The notes beneath the pieces are model-generated. The model saw only the letters and a list, made by a program, of their open reading frames with translations, made no database searches and had not been told where the DNA came from. From Subdoligranulum variabile (lineage in GTDB: Bacteria > Bacillota > Clostridia > Oscillospirales > Ruminococcaceae): DNA of 64,000 bases. Shown one piece after another: positions 49,319 through 57,849 of the stretch (its first letter is position 1; every line of letters begins with the position of its first letter). The position numbers were made by a program, and so were the translations under genes. Location of the stretch: the NCBI RefSeq assembly GCF_025152575.1, contig NZ_CP102293.1:1240001-1304000 (forward strand), in the 5' to 3' direction.

Positions 49319-50191
49319 TTACACGTGGGGCCGGTTATGCACCAGCGCCAGCAGCAGTTCCCGCAGGGTCTTGCAGGCGGTGGCGGTGGAGACGCCGGTG
49401 GTGTCCAACGTGGGGGCCAGCTCGTTGAGGTCGGCGCCCACGATGTTGGCCCGGGTCACGGTGCGGATGGCGTCCAGCAGCTGCAAAAAGCTGACGCCCC
49501 CCGCTTCCGGCGTGCCGGTGCCGGGGAAGGCCGACGGGTCCAGGCAGTCCAGGTCGATGGTCAGGTAGACCGGGACCTTGGTTTCGCAGAGCCACTGGGT
49601 CAGTTCCGCCAGGCCGGTGAAATCGAACTTGTGCAGATCGGTATGGCGGGCGGCAAACTCAAATTCCTCCCGGTCGCCGCTGCGGATGCAGAACTGGTGG
49701 ATGCGGCCGTCGCCCAGAATGTCGTGGCAGCGGCGCAGCACGCAGGCGTGGCTGAGCTGGGCGCCCAGGTAGTCGTCCCGCAGATCGGCGTGGGCATCAA
49801 AATGGACGATGTGCAGCTCGGGATACCGCGCCGCCACCGCCCGCACCGAGCCCAGCGTCACCAGATGCTCGCCGCCCAGCAGCAGCGGCAGCTTGCCGTC
49901 CCGCAGGATCTCCGCCGCCCGGGACTCAATATCCACCAGGGCGCTCTCGCTGCTGCCGAAGCAGAGCTCCAGGTCGCCGCTGTCGAAGATCTCGCAGTCG
50001 GTGAGGTCGGTGTTCTGGTAGGGGCTGTAGGTCTCGATGCCGTAGCTTTCGTGGCGGATGGCCGCCGGGCCGAACCGGGCGCCGGGCCGGTAGCTGGTGG
50101 TGGAATCATAGGGCGCGCCGAACAGCACGATCTGCGCCGTGCGGTAGGCGCTGTCGCACCCGATAAAGTTTTCAACATTGCGTGGCAGCAT
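49319..50191 (-). CDS. speB: Agmatinase/ureohydrolase
   Basis: A 290-residue manganese ureohydrolase. The metal ligands are in GGEH (106-109), DAHAD (132-136) and the late TIDLDCLDP. It should hydrolyse agmatine to putrescine and urea. This fits a pathway that starts with an arginine decarboxylase, encoded two genes upstream. The start at 50191 overlaps the stop of the spermidine synthase gene (TGATG). Confidence 0.88.
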   Translation of the reverse strand: MLPRNVENFIGCDSAYRTAQIVLFGAPYDSTTSYRPGARFGPAAIRHESYGIETYSPYQNTDLTDCEIFDSGDLELCFGSSESALVDIESRAAEILRDGKLPLLLGGEHLVTLGSVRAVAARYPELHIVHFDAHADLRDDYLGAQLSHACVLRRCHDILGDGRIHQFCIRSGDREEFEFAARHTDLHKFDFTGLAELTQWLCETKVPVYLTIDLDCLDPSAFPGTGTPEAGGVSFLQLLDAIRTVTRANIVGADLNELAPTLDTTGVSTATACKTLRELLLALVHNRPHV

Positions 50192-51048
50192 CAACGGTCC
50201 TCCACTTCCCGCAGCATCTCCTCCAGAAATGCCGGCAGATAGAATGCCCCGACGTGGAGCCGGGTGGTGTAATATCTTGTGCGCATGTTCAGCGCGTTCC
50301 AGGCCGCGGCGTCCAGATCATCGATGGGATGATACTTTTTGCTGGCAAAGCCGAACAGCCAGTAGCCCGCCGCAAAGGTGGGGATGTGGGCCTGGTACAC
50401 CTTGCTGATGGGGAAGGTGCTGGCGATCCGCTTGTGGCTGCGCTGCATGGCGTTGGCGTCCTCGGCATAGAAGGGACTGCCCTGCTGGTTGACCATGATG
50501 CCGTCGTCCTTCAGGGCGTTGAAGCAGTTGCCGTAGAACTCCCGGGTGAAGAGGCCCTCCGACGGGCCGAAGGGGTCGGAGGAGTCCACGATGATGAGGT
50601 CGTACTCATCCTCGCAGCGGCGGATGAACTTGAGGGCGTTTTCAAAGTAGATATGCACCCGGCGGTCGTCCATGCGGCAGGCGTTGCCCGGCAGGTAGGC
50701 CCGGCAGGCCTCCACCACCATGGGGTCCATCTCCACCAGGTCGATGCGCTCCACCCGGTCGTACCGGGTCAGCTCCCGCACCACGCCGCCGTCCCCGGCG
50801 CCGATGACCAGGATGTCCTTGGCCTGGCGGTGCACCGACATGGGCACATGGGTGATCATCTCGTCGTAGATGAACTCGTCCCGCTCGGTGAGCATGACGT
50901 TGCCGTCCAGGGTCAGCACCCGGCCGAACTCCGGCGTTTCAAAAATATCGATGCGCTGGTAGTCGCTCTGCTTGGAGTAGAGCTGCCGGTCCACCCGGAT
51001 GCTGTGCTTCACGTCGGGGGTGTGAAATTCCGAAAACCACATTTCCAT
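50191..51048 (-). CDS. speE: Spermidine synthase
   Basis: A 285-residue aminopropyltransferase. It has the N-terminal beta domain (FGRVLTLDGNVMLTERDEFIY), the nucleotide loop GAGDGG (83-88) and the catalytic DSSDP (155-159). It transfers an aminopropyl group from decarboxylated SAM to putrescine. The SAM decarboxylase that makes the donor is not in the window. It sits 15 bases after the decarboxylase gene and is coupled to the agmatinase gene. Confidence 0.9.
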   Translation of the reverse strand: MEMWFSEFHTPDVKHSIRVDRQLYSKQSDYQRIDIFETPEFGRVLTLDGNVMLTERDEFIYDEMITHVPMSVHRQAKDILVIGAGDGGVVRELTRYDRVERIDLVEMDPMVVEACRAYLPGNACRMDDRRVHIYFENALKFIRRCEDEYDLIIVDSSDPFGPSEGLFTREFYGNCFNALKDDGIMVNQQGSPFYAEDANAMQRSHKRIASTFPISKVYQAHIPTFAAGYWLFGFASKKYHPIDDLDAAAWNALNMRTRYYTTRLHVGAFYLPAFLEEMLREVEDR

Positions 51049-51063
51049 GAAAGAGCCCTCCTT

Positions 51064-52530
51064 TTATGCCAGCACGTTGAGGCGCAGGATGTCGGGGTCT
51101 TCCGGTCCCGTCATGCTGCAGCCCTTGGCTTTGGCGTATTCGATGTAGTCGAGGATCTCGCCGGTGATCCGCTCGCCGGGCGCCAGGATGGGAATGCCCG
51201 GGGGATAGCACATGACGAACTCACTGCACACCCGGCCCTCGGTCTCCCGCAGGGGCAGGCTGACCTTGTCGGCGTAGAAGGCCTGCTGGGGACTGGCCAC
51301 CACCTCGGGGTCGATGTATTCCTGGTTCAGCAATCCGGTGCCGTCGGTGTGGTAGCGGCGCTTGATCTCCGCCAGAGCGCTGACCAGCCGCTCCAGTTCC
51401 TGGGGCCGGTCCCCCATGGACAGGTAGGCCAGGATGTTGCCGATGTCGCCGAACTCGATCTGGATGTCGTACTCGTCCCGCAGGATGTCGTAGACCTCGA
51501 TGCCCGCCAGACCGATGTCCCGGGTGTGGATGCTCAGCTTGGTGGTGTCGAAGTCAAAGATGGAATCCCCGTTGCACAGCTCCTTGCCGAAGGCGTAGTA
51601 CCCGCCGATGGCGTTGATCTCCTCCCGGGCATACTCGGCCATGTCGGCCACCTGGTGGAAGACCTGGCGGCCCCGCAGGGCCAGGTTTCTCCGGGAAATA
51701 TCCAGGCTGGACATGAGCAGGTAGCTGCCCGAGGTGGTCTGGGTCAGGTTGATGATCTGCCGCACGTAGCCCGCGTGGACATTGGGGCCGCAGAGCAGCA
51801 GGCTGGACTGGGTCAGGCTGCCGCCGCTCTTGTGCATGGACACGGCGGCCATATCGGCCCCCGCCGCCATGGCGGAGACAGGCAGCCCGCCGCCGAAATA
51901 GAAGTGGGTGCCGTGGGCTTCATCGGCCAGGCAGAGCATGCCGGCGTCGTGGGCCATCCGCACGATGGCCCGCAGATCGCTGCAGATGCCGTAGTAGGTG
52001 GGGTTGTTCACCAGCACCGCCACGGCGTTGGGATGCTCGGCGATGGCCTTGGCCACCTGTTCCCGGCGCATGCCCAAGGAGATGCCCAGACGCTGGTCCA
52101 CCTCGGGGTTGACGTAGACCGGCACGGCACCGCAGAGCACCAGGGCGTTCAGCACGCTGCGGTGGACGTTGCGGGGCAGGATGATCTCATCCCCCCGCTT
52201 GCAGGCGGTGAGCACCATGCTCTGCACCGAGCTGGTGGTGCCCCCCACCATCAGGAAGGCGTGGGCTGCGCCGAAGGCATCGGCGGCCAACTCCTCGGCC
52301 TCCCGGATGACCGACACCGGATGGCAGAGATTGTCCAGGGGTTTCATGCTGTTCACGTCCACCCCCACGCACTGCTGGCCCAGAAAGGCCGTCAGTTCGG
52401 GGTTGCCCCGGCCGCGCTTGTGGCCCGGCACATCGAAAGGCACCACCCGCATGCGGCGGAAATTTTCCAGCGCCTCGTGGATCGGCGCGCGGCGCTGGTC
52501 CAGACGGGTGCGGTTGGGATTCCCGTTCAT
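51064..52530 (-). CDS. speA: Arg/Lys/Orn decarboxylase, fold type I PLP
   Basis: A 488-residue PLP decarboxylase. The PLP lysine is Lys234 in SMHKSGGS, the preceding DEAH (203-206) holds the Asp for the pyridine nitrogen, and FDVPGHKRG is at 32-40. The size matches the short Gram-positive form (SpeA/Cad type). Agmatinase encoded nearby points to arginine as substrate, giving agmatine; lysine or ornithine cannot be excluded. The start at 52530 has GGAGGAAAACA upstream. It is the first gene behind the structured leader. Confidence 0.88.
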   Translation of the reverse strand: MNGNPNRTRLDQRRAPIHEALENFRRMRVVPFDVPGHKRGRGNPELTAFLGQQCVGVDVNSMKPLDNLCHPVSVIREAEELAADAFGAAHAFLMVGGTTSSVQSMVLTACKRGDEIILPRNVHRSVLNALVLCGAVPVYVNPEVDQRLGISLGMRREQVAKAIAEHPNAVAVLVNNPTYYGICSDLRAIVRMAHDAGMLCLADEAHGTHFYFGGGLPVSAMAAGADMAAVSMHKSGGSLTQSSLLLCGPNVHAGYVRQIINLTQTTSGSYLLMSSLDISRRNLALRGRQVFHQVADMAEYAREEINAIGGYYAFGKELCNGDSIFDFDTTKLSIHTRDIGLAGIEVYDILRDEYDIQIEFGDIGNILAYLSMGDRPQELERLVSALAEIKRRYHTDGTGLLNQEYIDPEVVASPQQAFYADKVSLPLRETEGRVCSEFVMCYPPGIPILAPGERITGEILDYIEYAKAKGCSMTGPEDPDILRLNVLA

Positions 52531-52562
52531 TGTTTTCCTCCGTCCCGTGGTTCCCGACAAAA

Positions 52563-52609
52563 GAAAAAAACGCAGGCCCGCACCCCATACCGGGATACAG
52601 ACTTGCGTT
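52563..52609 (-). terminator. Leader terminator (attenuator) before the polyamine operon
   Basis: On the - strand an 18-pair stem (with G-T pairs and one mismatch) from AACGCA (52609-52604) to TGCGTT, with a small GGTAT loop, is followed by seven T residues. It is about 33 bases before the first start codon of the operon, so readthrough is needed for expression. Confidence 0.8.
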
Positions 52610-52940
52610 GTGGTTCGACCGTTTTCGCCGCAAAGCGCCCCGTCCCCGGGCAGAGCGGGGGCAAGGCGAAGGCATGTTTCGGGCGTATCGTGTCCAGAGT
52701 CTATATAGCAATTCTACTTTTACTACTCTTATTGACCGTTTCACAAGTCTGCGTGAGGGCACGCAATTTCTGGTTATCAAAGGAACCAACTTATAAAATT
52801 TGAGCTTTTAACTCAATCAATAAGGCAACCCAAGTTGCCGATCGGCAGTGGACCCGGCTGTCCGTATGGCCTTAGCCCCTGATGGGCGGTCCTGGTAAAT
52901 TGCTTTGAAAAACTCCTGCACGATTCGTCTTTCAAAATCG
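52563..52940 (-). ncRNA. Structured 5' leader RNA of the polyamine operon, candidate cis-regulator
   Basis: The transcript from the promoter at 52946-52974 has about 375 bases before the terminator and no convincing ORF. It can form a hairpin at its start (CACGATT/AATCGTG), then a closed domain in which GCAATTT and AAATTGC pair. Inside the domain are a three-way element closed by GGACC/GGTCC, a GGCAAC/GTTGCC hairpin, a TTGAG/CTCAA hairpin and a GGTT/AACC hairpin. A TGCGTG/CACGCA hairpin follows. The shape and the terminator suggest a riboswitch or another attenuator. I could not match it to a known class; T-box and lysine riboswitch motifs were not seen. Confidence 0.55.
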
Positions 52941-52945
52941 TGGTT

Positions 52946-52974
52946 ATCGTATCATATTGACGGAAAAATGTCAA
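52946..52974 (-). promoter_or_regulatory. Promoter of the polyamine operon leader
   Basis: TTGACA (52974-52969) and TACGAT (52951-52946) on the - strand are separated by 17 bases. Confidence 0.7.
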
Positions 52975-52992
52975 TGAAAAATTTTCCATACA

Positions 52993-53026
52993 AAGAAAGG
53001 GGCCATCCCTTTCGGGACGGCCCCCT
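52993..53026 (-). terminator. Terminator of hsp20
   Basis: On the - strand a GGGGGCCGTCCC/GGGATGGCCCC stem with a four-base loop is followed by TTTCTTTG. Confidence 0.75.
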
Positions 53027-53041
53027 TCCTGGAGGTGAATA

Positions 53042-53512
53042 TTACAGAATCTCGATCTGCGTGGGCTGCTTCTCGGGCAGTTTCTTCGCTTCCGCCTTGG
53101 GCAGATTCAGCTTCAGGATGCCATCCTCAAAGCTGGCCTTCACATCCTCGGGCTTCATCTCGTCGCCCACATAGAAGCTCCGGGCGCAGGAACCGGTGTA
53201 CCGCTCCTGACGGATGTAATGGCCTTCCTCATCCTTCTCGTCATGGTCGGCGCTGCGGTTCGCCGTGATGGTCAGGTAGCCGTTCTGCAGATCCAGCTTC
53301 ACGTCTTCCTTCTTGAAGCCCGGCAGATCCACGAAAACGTCATAGCCGTTTTCGGTCTCCCGCACATCGGTCTTCATCACATTGGCACTCCGTTTGCCAA
53401 AAGCGCGGCGAGGATCAGCCGCCGCCATCATACGGTCAAAATCGCGATCCCAATCATTCTGGAACCAATCATCCAGCAAAGCATCATGGAACATATAAGG
53501 CACCATCATCAT
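53042..53512 (-). CDS. Hsp20/alpha-crystallin small heat shock protein
   Basis: A 156-residue chaperone. The alpha-crystallin domain covers about residues 45-140 (VRETENGYDVFVDLPGFKKE, then NGYLTITANRS and the late GILKLNLPKAE). The C-terminus carries the IXI-type tail (QIEIL). The N-terminal part is rich in Phe, Trp and Asp (WFQNDWDRDFDRMM), which is usual for substrate binding. It holds unfolded proteins during heat stress. Its promoter contains a CIRCE site, so HrcA should repress it. Confidence 0.93.
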   Translation of the reverse strand: MMMVPYMFHDALLDDWFQNDWDRDFDRMMAAADPRRAFGKRSANVMKTDVRETENGYDVFVDLPGFKKEDVKLDLQNGYLTITANRSADHDEKDEEGHYIRQERYTGSCARSFYVGDEMKPEDVKASFEDGILKLNLPKAEAKKLPEKQPTQIEIL

Positions 53513-53636
53513 AAGTCATTCCTCCAATTCTCATCGGCTGCCGGTTGTTTTCCCGGCGTCGGACTTTTGATTCGGCCTTTCCGTGGTTTGAGGAGCTCTG
53601 CTTTCGCATCGCCCCTTGTTCCCTTGGAACGCCTTT

Positions 53637-53665
53637 AGTATAGCACCGTGAATTAGCACTGTCAA
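53637..53665 (-). promoter_or_regulatory. Promoter of hsp20
   Basis: TTGACA (53665-53660) and TATACT (53642-53637) on the - strand are 17 bases apart. The -35 box is inside the CIRCE spacer. Confidence 0.8.
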
Positions 53666-53679
53666 GCATAGAGTGCTAA
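53653..53679. promoter_or_regulatory. CIRCE operator (HrcA site)
   Basis: TTAGCACTG, nine bases, then GAGTGCTAA matches the CIRCE inverted repeat at 17 of 18 arm positions. It overlaps the -35 box of hsp20. Confidence 0.9.
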
Positions 53680-53798
53680 TGTTTACATTTCATGCAACGA
53701 TTGTTCACAAAATATGCGATTTTTCCCCGGGGCTGTACAAACGCCCCGTTCTTTTGTATGATAGAAGCACCGCAAACAGATAAAGAAGGTAAGAAACG

Positions 53799-54542
53799 AT
53801 GGTATACCAACTGCTTTTCAGCCCCACCGGCGGCACCCGGGCCGTGGCGGACGCCCTCGCCGACGGCCCGGTCATTGACCTGACCGACCGGAATTTTGAT
53901 TTTTCCGCCGTCACTCTCACCGCCGGGGATGTGGCCCTCATCGCCGTACCCTCCTACGGCGGGCGGGTGCCGGTGCCCGCCGCGGAGCGGCTTAACAAGG
54001 TCCGCGGAAACGGCGCCCGGGCGGTGCTGGTCTGCGTCTACGGCAACCGCGCCTACGAGGACACCCTGGTGGAGCTGGCTGACCTGGCGAGCGCCGCCGG
54101 ATTCCGGGTGGTGGCCGGCGTGGCGGCGCTGGCGGAGCACTCCATTGCCCGGCAGTACGCCGCCGGGCGCCCCAACGAGGCCGACAAGGCCGTGCTGCGG
54201 GGTTTCCGGACGCAAATCCAGGCCAAGCTGGACGCCGGGGAGGATACCGCCCCCGCCCTGCCCGGCAACCGGCCCTACAAGCCGGGGATGGCCCGGGCCA
54301 TGGTGCCCCGCACCTCCAAGCGGTGCATCGACTGCGGCCGCTGTGCCGCCGCCTGCCCCACGGGAGCCATCGATGCCGCCGACCCGCGGCAGACCGACCC
54401 GGCCCGCTGCATCGGCTGCATGCGGTGTGTCCGCCTCTGCCCGGTGGAGGCCCGCCGCCCCGACGCCGACGCGCTGGCCGCCCTGGAGCAGCACCTGGCA
54501 CCGCTCTGTGCCGGGCGCAAGGAGAACGAACTGTTCCTGTAA
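53799..54542 (+). CDS. EFR1-family ferredoxin with flavodoxin-like domain
   Basis: A 247-residue protein. Residues 1-150 form a flavodoxin-like fold with an FMN loop SPTGGTRAV near residue 8 and VPSYGGRVP. Residues 170-220 hold two [4Fe-4S] clusters: Cys176, 179, 182 and 186, and Cys204, 207, 210 and 214. Proteins of this type (EFR1) are common in anaerobic Firmicutes, and their partner reactions are not known in most cases. It has a bidirectional terminator after it. Confidence 0.85.
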   Translation: MVYQLLFSPTGGTRAVADALADGPVIDLTDRNFDFSAVTLTAGDVALIAVPSYGGRVPVPAAERLNKVRGNGARAVLVCVYGNRAYEDTLVELADLASAAGFRVVAGVAALAEHSIARQYAAGRPNEADKAVLRGFRTQIQAKLDAGEDTAPALPGNRPYKPGMARAMVPRTSKRCIDCGRCAAACPTGAIDAADPRQTDPARCIGCMRCVRLCPVEARRPDADALAALEQHLAPLCAGRKENELFL

Positions 54543-54552
54543 AAAACCGCGC

Positions 54553-54586
54553 AAAAAGGGAGCGCCCCGCGGGGCGCTCCCTTTTT
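54553..54586. terminator. Bidirectional terminator between EFR1 and the PTS gene
   Basis: AAAAAGGGAGCGCCCC and its exact inverse flank a GC loop; the A and T runs allow it to work from both sides. Confidence 0.9.
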
Positions 54587-54605
54587 GTATGGCTGCGGGG
54601 AGGGC

Positions 54606-56735
54606 TTACTCCACCCGCAGCAGATCCTGGCCGGGCTTCACTTCGCCCTGGGCCAGCGTCTTGACGGCCGCATAGCGGTCGGTGTTGCAGACGATCAGGG
54701 GGGTGGTGACCATGTAGCCCGCCGCCTTGATAGCGTCGATGTCGAAGCTGATGAGCAGATCGCCCTTCTTGACCTTCTGGCCGTTCTGCACATGGGCGGT
54801 GAAGTGCTCGCCGTTCAGCTTGACGGTGTCGATGCCGATGTGCAGCAGCAGCTCGGCGCCGCCCTCGGTGACCAGGCCGATGGCATGGTGGGTATCAAAC
54901 AGGTTGTCCACGGTGGCATCCGCCGGGGCGTAGAGCTTGCCCTCGGTGGGCTCCACGGCCACGCCGTCGCCCAGGACGCCGGAGGCAAAAGCCTCATCCT
55001 GCACGTCGGCCATAGCCACCACGGTGCCGGCCAGATGCGCGCCGAAGGTCTCCGCCGGGACAGCCTCCTTGGGAGCCTCCTCTTTCTTGGCGGGCTCGGC
55101 CGCCGGGGCTTCCACCGCCAGGGGCGCGTCCGCCGCCGGGCTTTCCATATAGTCTTCCAGGTTGGACTTGATGACGGCTACCTGGGGTCCGTAGATGACC
55201 TGGATGCCGTTGCCCTTGTGGATGACGCCGGAGGCACCGCTCTGGCGGAGCAGGGCGTCGTTGACCTTGTCGGAATCCAGCACGGTGACCCGCAGACGGG
55301 TGGCGCAGCAGTCCACGTCGGAGAGGTTGGCCTTGCCGCCCAGGCCCTGGAGGATCAGGGCAGAGACCTGGTCATGGCTGGCAGCACCGGCAGCGTCGGG
55401 GCCTACACCGGTCTTCTCCTTGAAGTCGGCGCGGGTGTAGAGCTTGGTTTCCTCGTTGTCGTCCTCACGGCCGGGGGTCTTGAGGTTCATCTTGGTGATC
55501 ATGAAGTAGAAGGTGAAGTAGTAGAGCACGAAGTAGAAGACACCCACGATGACCACCCAGATCCAGTGGGTCTTGTCGTTGCCCTGGAGGATGCCGAAGA
55601 GGGTCAGGTCGATGAGGCCGCCGGAGAAGGTCATGCCCACGCCCACGTTGAAGATGTGCATGAGCATGTAGGCCAGACCGGCATAGACACAGTGGACGGC
55701 ATACATGGCGGGCGCCACGAAGAGGAAGGTGAATTCCAGGGGCTCGGTGATACCGGTGAGCATGGAGGTCAGCGCGGCGGAGAGCAGCAGGCCGGCGACG
55801 ACCTTGCGCTTTTCGGGGCGGGCGGCGCGGTACATGGCGAAAGCAGCGCCGGGCAGGCCGAAGATCATGAGGGGGAACTTACCGGACATGAAGCGGGTGG
55901 CGGAGACCGAGAACTCGGTGGTCGCCTTGGAGGCCAGTTCGGCGAAGAAGATGTTCTGGGCGCCCTGGACGGTGACGCCGTCGATGACGGCGGTGCCGCC
56001 CACGCTGGTCTGCCAGAAGGGGATGTAGAAGACGTGGTGCAGGCCGAAGGGGATCAGGGCGCGTTCGATGAGGCCGTAGAGCCAGGTGCCGGCATAGCCG
56101 GAGACCAGGACCAGGTTGCCCAGCATGGAGATGCCGGTCTGGACCACGGGCCAGATGTAGAACATGAGGATGCCCACCACCAGGTAGACGGCGGTGCAGA
56201 CGATGGGCACGAAGCGGGTGCCGCCGAAGAAGGAGAGCACCTGGGGCAGCTGGGTCTTATAGAAGCGGTTGTGGAGCGCGGCCACGCCCAGGCCCACGAT
56301 GATGCCGCCGAAGACGCCCATCTGCAGGGTGGTGATGCCCAGCATGGAGGTGGTGGTGTTGGGGGCCATGGCTTCCACGCCGCCGGCGGCGTTGATCATG
56401 GCGGAGATGGCGGTGTTCATGACCAGGTAGGCGATGGCGCCGGAGAGGGCCGCCACTTCCTTTTCCTTTTTGGCCATGCCGATGGCCACGCCCATGGCGA
56501 AGAGCAGGGCCAGGTTGTTGAAGACCGCACTGCCGCACTGGTTCATGATGTCCAGCACGGTGTAGACCGGCGAGCCGGGATGGATCACGCCGGTGAGGCC
56601 GTAAGCCTGGAGCATCGTCTCGTTGGTGAACGAGCTGCCGATGCCCAGCAGCAGGCCGGCCACCGGCAGCAGGGCGATGGGCAGCATGAAGGAGCGGCCC
56701 ACCCGCTGCAGGACACCGAAGATCTTGTCTTTCAT
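54606..56735 (-). CDS. ptsG: PTS glucose-type transporter EIICBA
   Basis: A 709-residue fused permease. EIIC covers about 1-415, with the sugar-site region GLHHVFYIPFW (231-241) and ITEPLEF (329-335). EIIB covers about 450-530, with Cys477 in CATRLR. After a Pro/Ala/Glu linker (530-560) comes EIIA with His632 in LHIGIDT. It takes up glucose or a related hexose and phosphorylates it. The symbol follows the glucose-type pattern; N-acetylglucosamine is less likely but not excluded. A RAT-type leader with a terminator precedes the gene, and the antiterminator gene is upstream. Confidence 0.88.
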   Translation of the reverse strand: MKDKIFGVLQRVGRSFMLPIALLPVAGLLLGIGSSFTNETMLQAYGLTGVIHPGSPVYTVLDIMNQCGSAVFNNLALLFAMGVAIGMAKKEKEVAALSGAIAYLVMNTAISAMINAAGGVEAMAPNTTTSMLGITTLQMGVFGGIIVGLGVAALHNRFYKTQLPQVLSFFGGTRFVPIVCTAVYLVVGILMFYIWPVVQTGISMLGNLVLVSGYAGTWLYGLIERALIPFGLHHVFYIPFWQTSVGGTAVIDGVTVQGAQNIFFAELASKATTEFSVSATRFMSGKFPLMIFGLPGAAFAMYRAARPEKRKVVAGLLLSAALTSMLTGITEPLEFTFLFVAPAMYAVHCVYAGLAYMLMHIFNVGVGMTFSGGLIDLTLFGILQGNDKTHWIWVVIVGVFYFVLYYFTFYFMITKMNLKTPGREDDNEETKLYTRADFKEKTGVGPDAAGAASHDQVSALILQGLGGKANLSDVDCCATRLRVTVLDSDKVNDALLRQSGASGVIHKGNGIQVIYGPQVAVIKSNLEDYMESPAADAPLAVEAPAAEPAKKEEAPKEAVPAETFGAHLAGTVVAMADVQDEAFASGVLGDGVAVEPTEGKLYAPADATVDNLFDTHHAIGLVTEGGAELLLHIGIDTVKLNGEHFTAHVQNGQKVKKGDLLISFDIDAIKAAGYMVTTPLIVCNTDRYAAVKTLAQGEVKPGQDLLRVE

Positions 56736-56781
56736 ACAGGTTCCTCCTATTTCTTGCAAAAAATACCAAACTTCTTTATAT

Positions 56782-56835
56782 AAAAACAGACCCGCACAAC
56801 CTCCCCGCACGGCGGCGGCGAAGTCATACAGGTCT
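56782..56835 (-). terminator. Leader terminator of the PTS gene
   Basis: A stem of about 16 pairs starting AGACC/GGTCT and followed by GTTTTTATA on the - strand. Its first arm shares bases with the RAT site at 56831-56866. Confidence 0.75.
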
Positions 56836-56866
56836 AGCCTACACAACACAGGTGCAGTCACTATCC
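56831..56866 (-). promoter_or_regulatory. RAT-type antiterminator site before the PTS gene
   Basis: On the - strand GGATAGTGACTG, a spacer and GTAGGCTAGACC form a RAT-like element 36 bases long. It is longer than the usual 29 bases. It overlaps the start of the terminator stem as in known bgl/sac/lic/ptsG systems. Confidence 0.65.
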
Positions 56867-56885
56867 ACGTGGATTCGGTTGTAGG

Positions 56886-57752
56886 TCAGGAGTCGATCTC
56901 CTGCAGATCCCCCGCCACCCGCTTGAGGTGGATGGTCAGGTAGATGAGTTCCTCCTGGGAGAGGGTCTGGTGCCAGGTCTTTTCGATATAGTCGGCCACG
57001 CACTGGGCGCATTTGTAATGCTCCTTGCAGTTGCGGGCGATGAGCGCCCGGAAAGCCGCCTCGCTCTCGTCGGCCGAGTCGGTCATGAGTTTGCCCTGGA
57101 AGAGCCGCTGGGCGAAGTAGCGAAGATGCACCACAAACCGGTGGAAGGTCAGGGATTCCCGGTCAAAGGCCCCCCGGTCCCGGTAGTAGTATTCCACCAC
57201 CTGGATGACCCCCTCGATGAGGCGGGTGATGTCATACATCTCGCTCATGTCGGTGTTGAGCTCGGCGTTGACAATGTGCAGCGCGATGAAAGCCGCCTCG
57301 TCGGGGCTGAGCTCCACGCCGAACCGCTCCTTGACCATCGCCAGGCATCGCTGGCCCAGCTGGTACTCGGTGGGATAATAGCAGAGGATGCTGCCCGCCA
57401 GAGGGTTCTTGAACTCGATGCCCTGGGCCTTGCGCTGGATGGCAAAGCTGATGTGGTCCGCCAGGGTGATCAGCAGGCTTTCGTTGAGGGGCTGATGGAT
57501 GGCCGCCTTGATCTCGGCGATCATGGCTTCGGTCAGGTCCAGGTGCTCGATGGGGATCTGCTCCACCAGCTCCCGCAGACGGCGCTGGCCGGTCTTGTCC
57601 TCCATGCGGTAGACCTTTTCCACCTGGGCGGGGTCCACGAACTGCGCCACCTTGCGGCCAAATCCCAACCCCTTGCCGGCGACGATCATCTCGTTGCCTT
57701 TTTCGTCGATCACACAGAGGATGTTGTTGTTGATGACCTTTTTGATGCGCAT
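56886..57752 (-). CDS. PRD-type transcriptional antiterminator (BglG/LicT/GlcT family)
   Basis: A 288-residue protein. The RNA-binding CAT domain is residues 1-55 (IKKVINNNILCVIDEKGNE, GKGLGFGRK). PRD1 (about 70-170) has His in LADHISFAI and in IALHIVNAE; PRD2 (about 180-285) has His in FVVHLRYFAQRL and LTIHLKRV. Phosphorylation of these by PTS proteins controls RNA binding. The start at 57752 gives the standard family N-terminus. It likely binds the RAT sites in front of itself and the PTS gene. The first RAT is of the LicT class. Confidence 0.9.
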   Translation of the reverse strand: MRIKKVINNNILCVIDEKGNEMIVAGKGLGFGRKVAQFVDPAQVEKVYRMEDKTGQRRLRELVEQIPIEHLDLTEAMIAEIKAAIHQPLNESLLITLADHISFAIQRKAQGIEFKNPLAGSILCYYPTEYQLGQRCLAMVKERFGVELSPDEAAFIALHIVNAELNTDMSEMYDITRLIEGVIQVVEYYYRDRGAFDRESLTFHRFVVHLRYFAQRLFQGKLMTDSADESEAAFRALIARNCKEHYKCAQCVADYIEKTWHQTLSQEELIYLTIHLKRVAGDLQEIDS

Positions 57753-57783
57753 TCCGTCGCCCCCTTTCTCCGTCGGGGCGGGC

Positions 57784-57849
57784 AAAAAAAATAACCAGCC
57801 CCCTAAAATCCCATTCCTGACAACAGAAGAAGATCCTAACGGAGTTGGT
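57784..57849 (-). terminator. Leader terminator of the antiterminator gene
   Basis: On the - strand ACCAACTCC (57849-57841) pairs with GGGGCTGGT (57802-57794), followed by TA and eight T residues. It overlaps the RAT site by three bases. Confidence 0.6.

Noticed and set aside
52563..52789. Arg-rich leader peptide before the arginine decarboxylase gene
   Set aside because: An open frame with several Arg codons exists, but it starts at TTG or at an ATG without a ribosome site, has no stop before the operon and reads into the first gene in another frame.
52563..52940. T-box, lysine riboswitch, tmRNA or RNase P RNA as the identity of the polyamine leader
   Set aside because: The T-box sequence, the lysine aptamer core, the tmRNA ends and the conserved RNase P blocks were looked for and not seen.
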